Assembly (NCBI GenBank): GCA_035455185.1
Contig: DATIFQ010000210.1
Coordinates: 1-15,233 of the forward strand
Direction of reading: 5' to 3'
DNA length: 15,233 nucleotides
From: JAEHDI01 sp035455185
Lineage (GTDB): Bacteria; Acidobacteriota; Terriglobia; Bryobacterales; Bryobacteraceae
The translations under genes and the position numbers were made by a program. The notes below the pieces were generated by a model. That model had not been told where the DNA came from. It was given only the letters and a program-made list of their open reading frames with translations, and made no database searches. Position 1 is the stretch's first letter, and each line of letters starts with the position of its first letter. This document shows positions 13,194 through 15,233 of this stretch, piece after piece.

Positions 13194-15044
13194 TTACTTG
13201 ATTGAGACGGCGGCGGGGCGGGCAGCGGCGCCGCCGATGATGACGATCAACGGGTAGTCTCCCGGTGAGGACATCATCGGCACGGTAATGTTGGCCTGAA
13301 GAAGACCGACGAGCTGGGGCGTGAGGCCGAGAAACCCCACGCGGGCCGACTGCCCGCCGATGATGGCACTGTAAGGCGCATCCGGAATGGCTAAGGGTGG
13401 TTGCTCCGGCGCGGTGCCGCCGGTCGGAACGCGCGGAGTGACGGAGCCCTGACCGGTCAGATACGCCGTGATGACGCTGCCAGAAGCGGCCGGATTTTGC
13501 GGCGTGTTCAGAGTCAAGTCCTGGTTCTGGACGATCGCGCGGCCCTCGCTCCAGACGAATATAACGGGCGCGGATGCCACGACCTCGACCGTGGCGGCTT
13601 CCGTATGGATTCCGCTTGCGTTGACAGTGACGGCGGCCAAGCCCGGCTGCGTCTCAAACGGTACCTGGGCGTTGATCTGCGACGGGCTCGCATAGAAAAG
13701 CGGCGCGGCGACGCCGTTGACCGTCACCGAGGTCCCTCGCAGGTCCACGGGTAACGGAACTTTCTCCGCCTGTACGGCCTCACTTGCCAGGTTGGAACCG
13801 AAGATCGAGACAATCGAGCCGGGAGCGACGGGGCCGGAGGAAAAGTCCGCCGCGTTTACTACGCCTCCCGCGTCGACCTTGCGGCACCGTGCCGGAGCAT
13901 CGGCGTTAAACGCCCCTCCGCCAGACTCGAACGCTCCAGCGTCAATCGAGTTGACGGTCTGGCGGCCCTCGCCGCAGGCTGGATGGACGTAGGCGAATCC
14001 AGGAGTGAGCGGCGCGCCGGGATCGGCTCCTCTGTCGACCGCCGGCGAACCGGCGCGCAGTCGGTACTCGTAGTTCGCTGGGTCGAGAAACCGGAGGTCG
14101 GCGCCTGTGATGTTTTCCGAAAAGACGCTGCCGGCCTGCGTGTTGACGGTGCCCGGCCCGGCGAAGATATTGTTCCGGATCACGCCAGGGGTAGTGACGG
14201 AAGGGTCGATGCGGATAAAGGTGCTCGACCCCCCGGTTCTTTCGTTGACGAACGTATTGTTGATAACGAAGAGTTCGGTGGAAGGGTTGTCGGGGTGTGG
14301 CCCTTCGCCCCTGTAGTTCAGGAGGACGCTATTGTGCGTCTCCGGTCCCTGTTGAATCACGTTACCGATGATGTACGACTTGCCGCCGTTCGGCAGATCG
14401 ATCTCGTAGCTTCCGGTGCCGGTGGCCTCGTCGCTCAGGCGGTTGTACAGGATGTGGTTTTCGGCGGCGCGCGACTTTACCAGGTGGCCCTCGCGCGAGT
14501 GGTGCGAGTAGGAGAACCGCAGGGTGAACTTCGCTACGTGGTTGATGTACATGTTGTGCGAGTAGCCGTCGCCGTACCCGTTGTCGCCAAACTCGGAGTA
14601 CTCGATCAGGATCTCGCTGCCCGCGGAGCCACCAGTGAGAATGCCGTTCTCATTGTGGTGAAACCAGCAGTTGCGGACCGTCAGGTTGGCACCTTCCTGG
14701 CGGATGGCCGCGCCATTCCTGTCGGGGACGGCGGCGCCCGTAAACTCGGTGTTCTCGATCGTTGTGTTGTTGCCCTTCACGACCCAGATGCCCTTGCCTT
14801 CGGTGTTCCGGTCACCTGCGTCAATCTTTGGCCGGCCGTTGACGCCGCGGATCGTGAGGTTGTTCCGGTAGATGGCGCAGGTATCGCCCCGGTAGACGCC
14901 AGGCGCGTCGATCTCGATCACGTCTCCGTCGTTTGCGGCCGCCAGGGCGGCGCAGGGAGCGGCGTACTGTCCAGAAGGGCCGACACGCAGCGTGGCGGCG
15001 GGAGCGGAAATCGAAAGAAATACGAGAAGAACGAGCGCGATCAT
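13194..15044 (-). CDS. Secreted right-handed beta-helix protein with C-terminal TIGR03437 domain
   Basis: This 616-residue exported protein starts with a hydrophobic signal (cleavage near A-P-A-A, residues 14-17) that lacks the usual basic start. Residues about 20-330 form a parallel beta-helix: repeated strand-turn units such as N-N-L-T-I-R-G, N-T-T-I-E-N-T-E-F and A-N-L-T-V-R-N-C-W-F, as in pectate-lyase-like enzymes. The run G-H-L-V-K-S-R-A, then I-D-L-P-N-G-G and G-N-V-I-Q-Q-G-P, is a signature of an uncharacterised beta-helix group. Residues about 392-614 match the TIGR03437 domain (V-V-N-A-A-D-F-S-S-G, P-G-S-I-V-S-I-F-G-S-N-L-A, Y-L-T-G-Q-G), which is expanded in Solibacter relatives. 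A polysaccharide lyase or binding role is an inference. The ATG overlaps the RNase R stop as ATGA and has no ribosome site of its own, so translation is probably coupled. Confidence 0.9.
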   Translation of the reverse strand: MIALVLLVFLSISAPAATLRVGPSGQYAAPCAALAAANDGDVIEIDAPGVYRGDTCAIYRNNLTIRGVNGRPKIDAGDRNTEGKGIWVVKGNNTTIENTEFTGAAVPDRNGAAIRQEGANLTVRNCWFHHNENGILTGGSAGSEILIEYSEFGDNGYGDGYSHNMYINHVAKFTLRFSYSHHSREGHLVKSRAAENHILYNRLSDEATGTGSYEIDLPNGGKSYIIGNVIQQGPETHNSVLLNYRGEGPHPDNPSTELFVINNTFVNERTGGSSTFIRIDPSVTTPGVIRNNIFAGPGTVNTQAGSVFSENITGADLRFLDPANYEYRLRAGSPAVDRGADPGAPLTPGFAYVHPACGEGRQTVNSIDAGAFESGGGAFNADAPARCRKVDAGGVVNAADFSSGPVAPGSIVSIFGSNLASEAVQAEKVPLPVDLRGTSVTVNGVAAPLFYASPSQINAQVPFETQPGLAAVTVNASGIHTEAATVEVVASAPVIFVWSEGRAIVQNQDLTLNTPQNPAASGSVITAYLTGQGSVTPRVPTGGTAPEQPPLAIPDAPYSAIIGGQSARVGFLGLTPQLVGLLQANITVPMMSSPGDYPLIVIIGGAAARPAAVSIK

Positions 15045-15233
15045 TTTACAACCGAGAACTGGAGTTTTCGTTCGACCGCGTCCACGCGATCGAGGCGAAC
15101 TTTCACGGTGTCGCCGATGGAGTAAGCCTTGCGCGAGCGCTCGGCGACGATCTTGCGGGTGTTTTCCTGGTAGCCGTAGCGGCCTCCGGGCAGCGTCTCG
15201 ATGGGCACCAGGCCTTCGACGAACAGCTCCTGC
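15041..15233 (-). CDS. rnr: Ribonuclease R, C-terminal 63 residues (gene continues beyond the window)
   Basis: The minus strand is open from the right edge to a TGA at 15043-15041 and encodes 63 residues beginning Q-E-L-F-V-E-G-L-V-P-I. This is the end of an S1 RNA-binding domain. The elements G-L-V-P-I-E-T-L, G-R-Y-G-Y-Q-E-N, I-V-A-E-R-S-R-K-A-Y-S-I-G-D and V-R-L-D-R-V-D-A-V-E-R-K-L-Q-F-S-V match the end of RNase R/VacB, where the S1 domain follows the RNB catalytic core and closes with D-x-x-E-R-K-I-x-F. RNase R is a cytoplasmic 3'-5' exoribonuclease that degrades structured RNA. The catalytic part is outside the window, so another S1-bearing RNB protein cannot be strictly excluded. The stop overlaps the ATG of the secreted beta-helix gene by the ATGA arrangement. 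Confidence 0.85.
   Translation of the reverse strand, partial: QELFVEGLVPIETLPGGRYGYQENTRKIVAERSRKAYSIGDTVKVRLDRVDAVERKLQFSVVK

Noticed and set aside
13983..15125. Long plus-strand open frame (380 codons) opposite the beta-helix and RNase R genes
   Set aside because: It lies antisense to two genes with clear domain matches. Its translation is rich in Arg, Val and Asp without motifs, as expected from GC-rich codon bias.

Overview
This window looks like a chromosomal piece of an acidobacterium of the Solibacter/Bryobacter type. The base composition is GC-rich. The secreted protein at 13194-15044 ends in a domain that I recognise as the TIGR03437 type, a C-terminal module expanded in Candidatus Solibacter and relatives. 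Exported DUF1080, PEGA-like, SGNH and conserved hypothetical proteins fit the same picture. The assignment rests on remembered family features, not on a search.

Layout. On the plus strand: the 3' end of a TIM-barrel-like protein (1-823), then a tight pair of an exported SAM-methyltransferase-like protein (897-1448) and an exported DUF1080/3-keto-disaccharide hydrolase-like protein (1453-2184). A perfect 10-bp palindrome separates these from the next block. On the minus strand, read from high to low coordinates: a ROK sugar kinase (5333-4392) followed by xylulokinase (4380-2884), and then a PEGA-like exported protein (2768-2217). An atypical extended SDR (5394-6356) runs divergently from the kinases.

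From 6379 to the end everything is on the minus strand. In transcription order this is: the 3' end of ribonuclease R (right edge), a secreted beta-helix protein with a TIGR03437 tail, a heparinase II/III-like lipoprotein, a histidine kinase plus a REC-XRE response regulator, a secreted SGNH hydrolase, and a secreted acidobacterial-type hypothetical protein.

Functionally the window is dominated by carbohydrate handling. Exported enzymes (beta-helix protein, heparinase-like lyase, DUF1080 protein, SGNH esterase-like protein) probably act on polysaccharides outside the cytoplasm. Cytoplasmic kinases (XylB, ROK) feed released sugars into central metabolism. The two-component pair sits among these genes and may regulate some of them, but nothing in the sequence proves this. 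I see no tRNA, rRNA, CRISPR array, insertion sequence or phage gene, and no intergenic gap exceeds about 215 bases. The most unusual points are the REC-XRE regulator with a sensor-less kinase, the SDR lacking its Tyr-Lys pair, the methyltransferase behind a signal peptide, the ATGA overlap of RNase R with a secreted protein gene, and a possible leaderless promoter for the ROK kinase.
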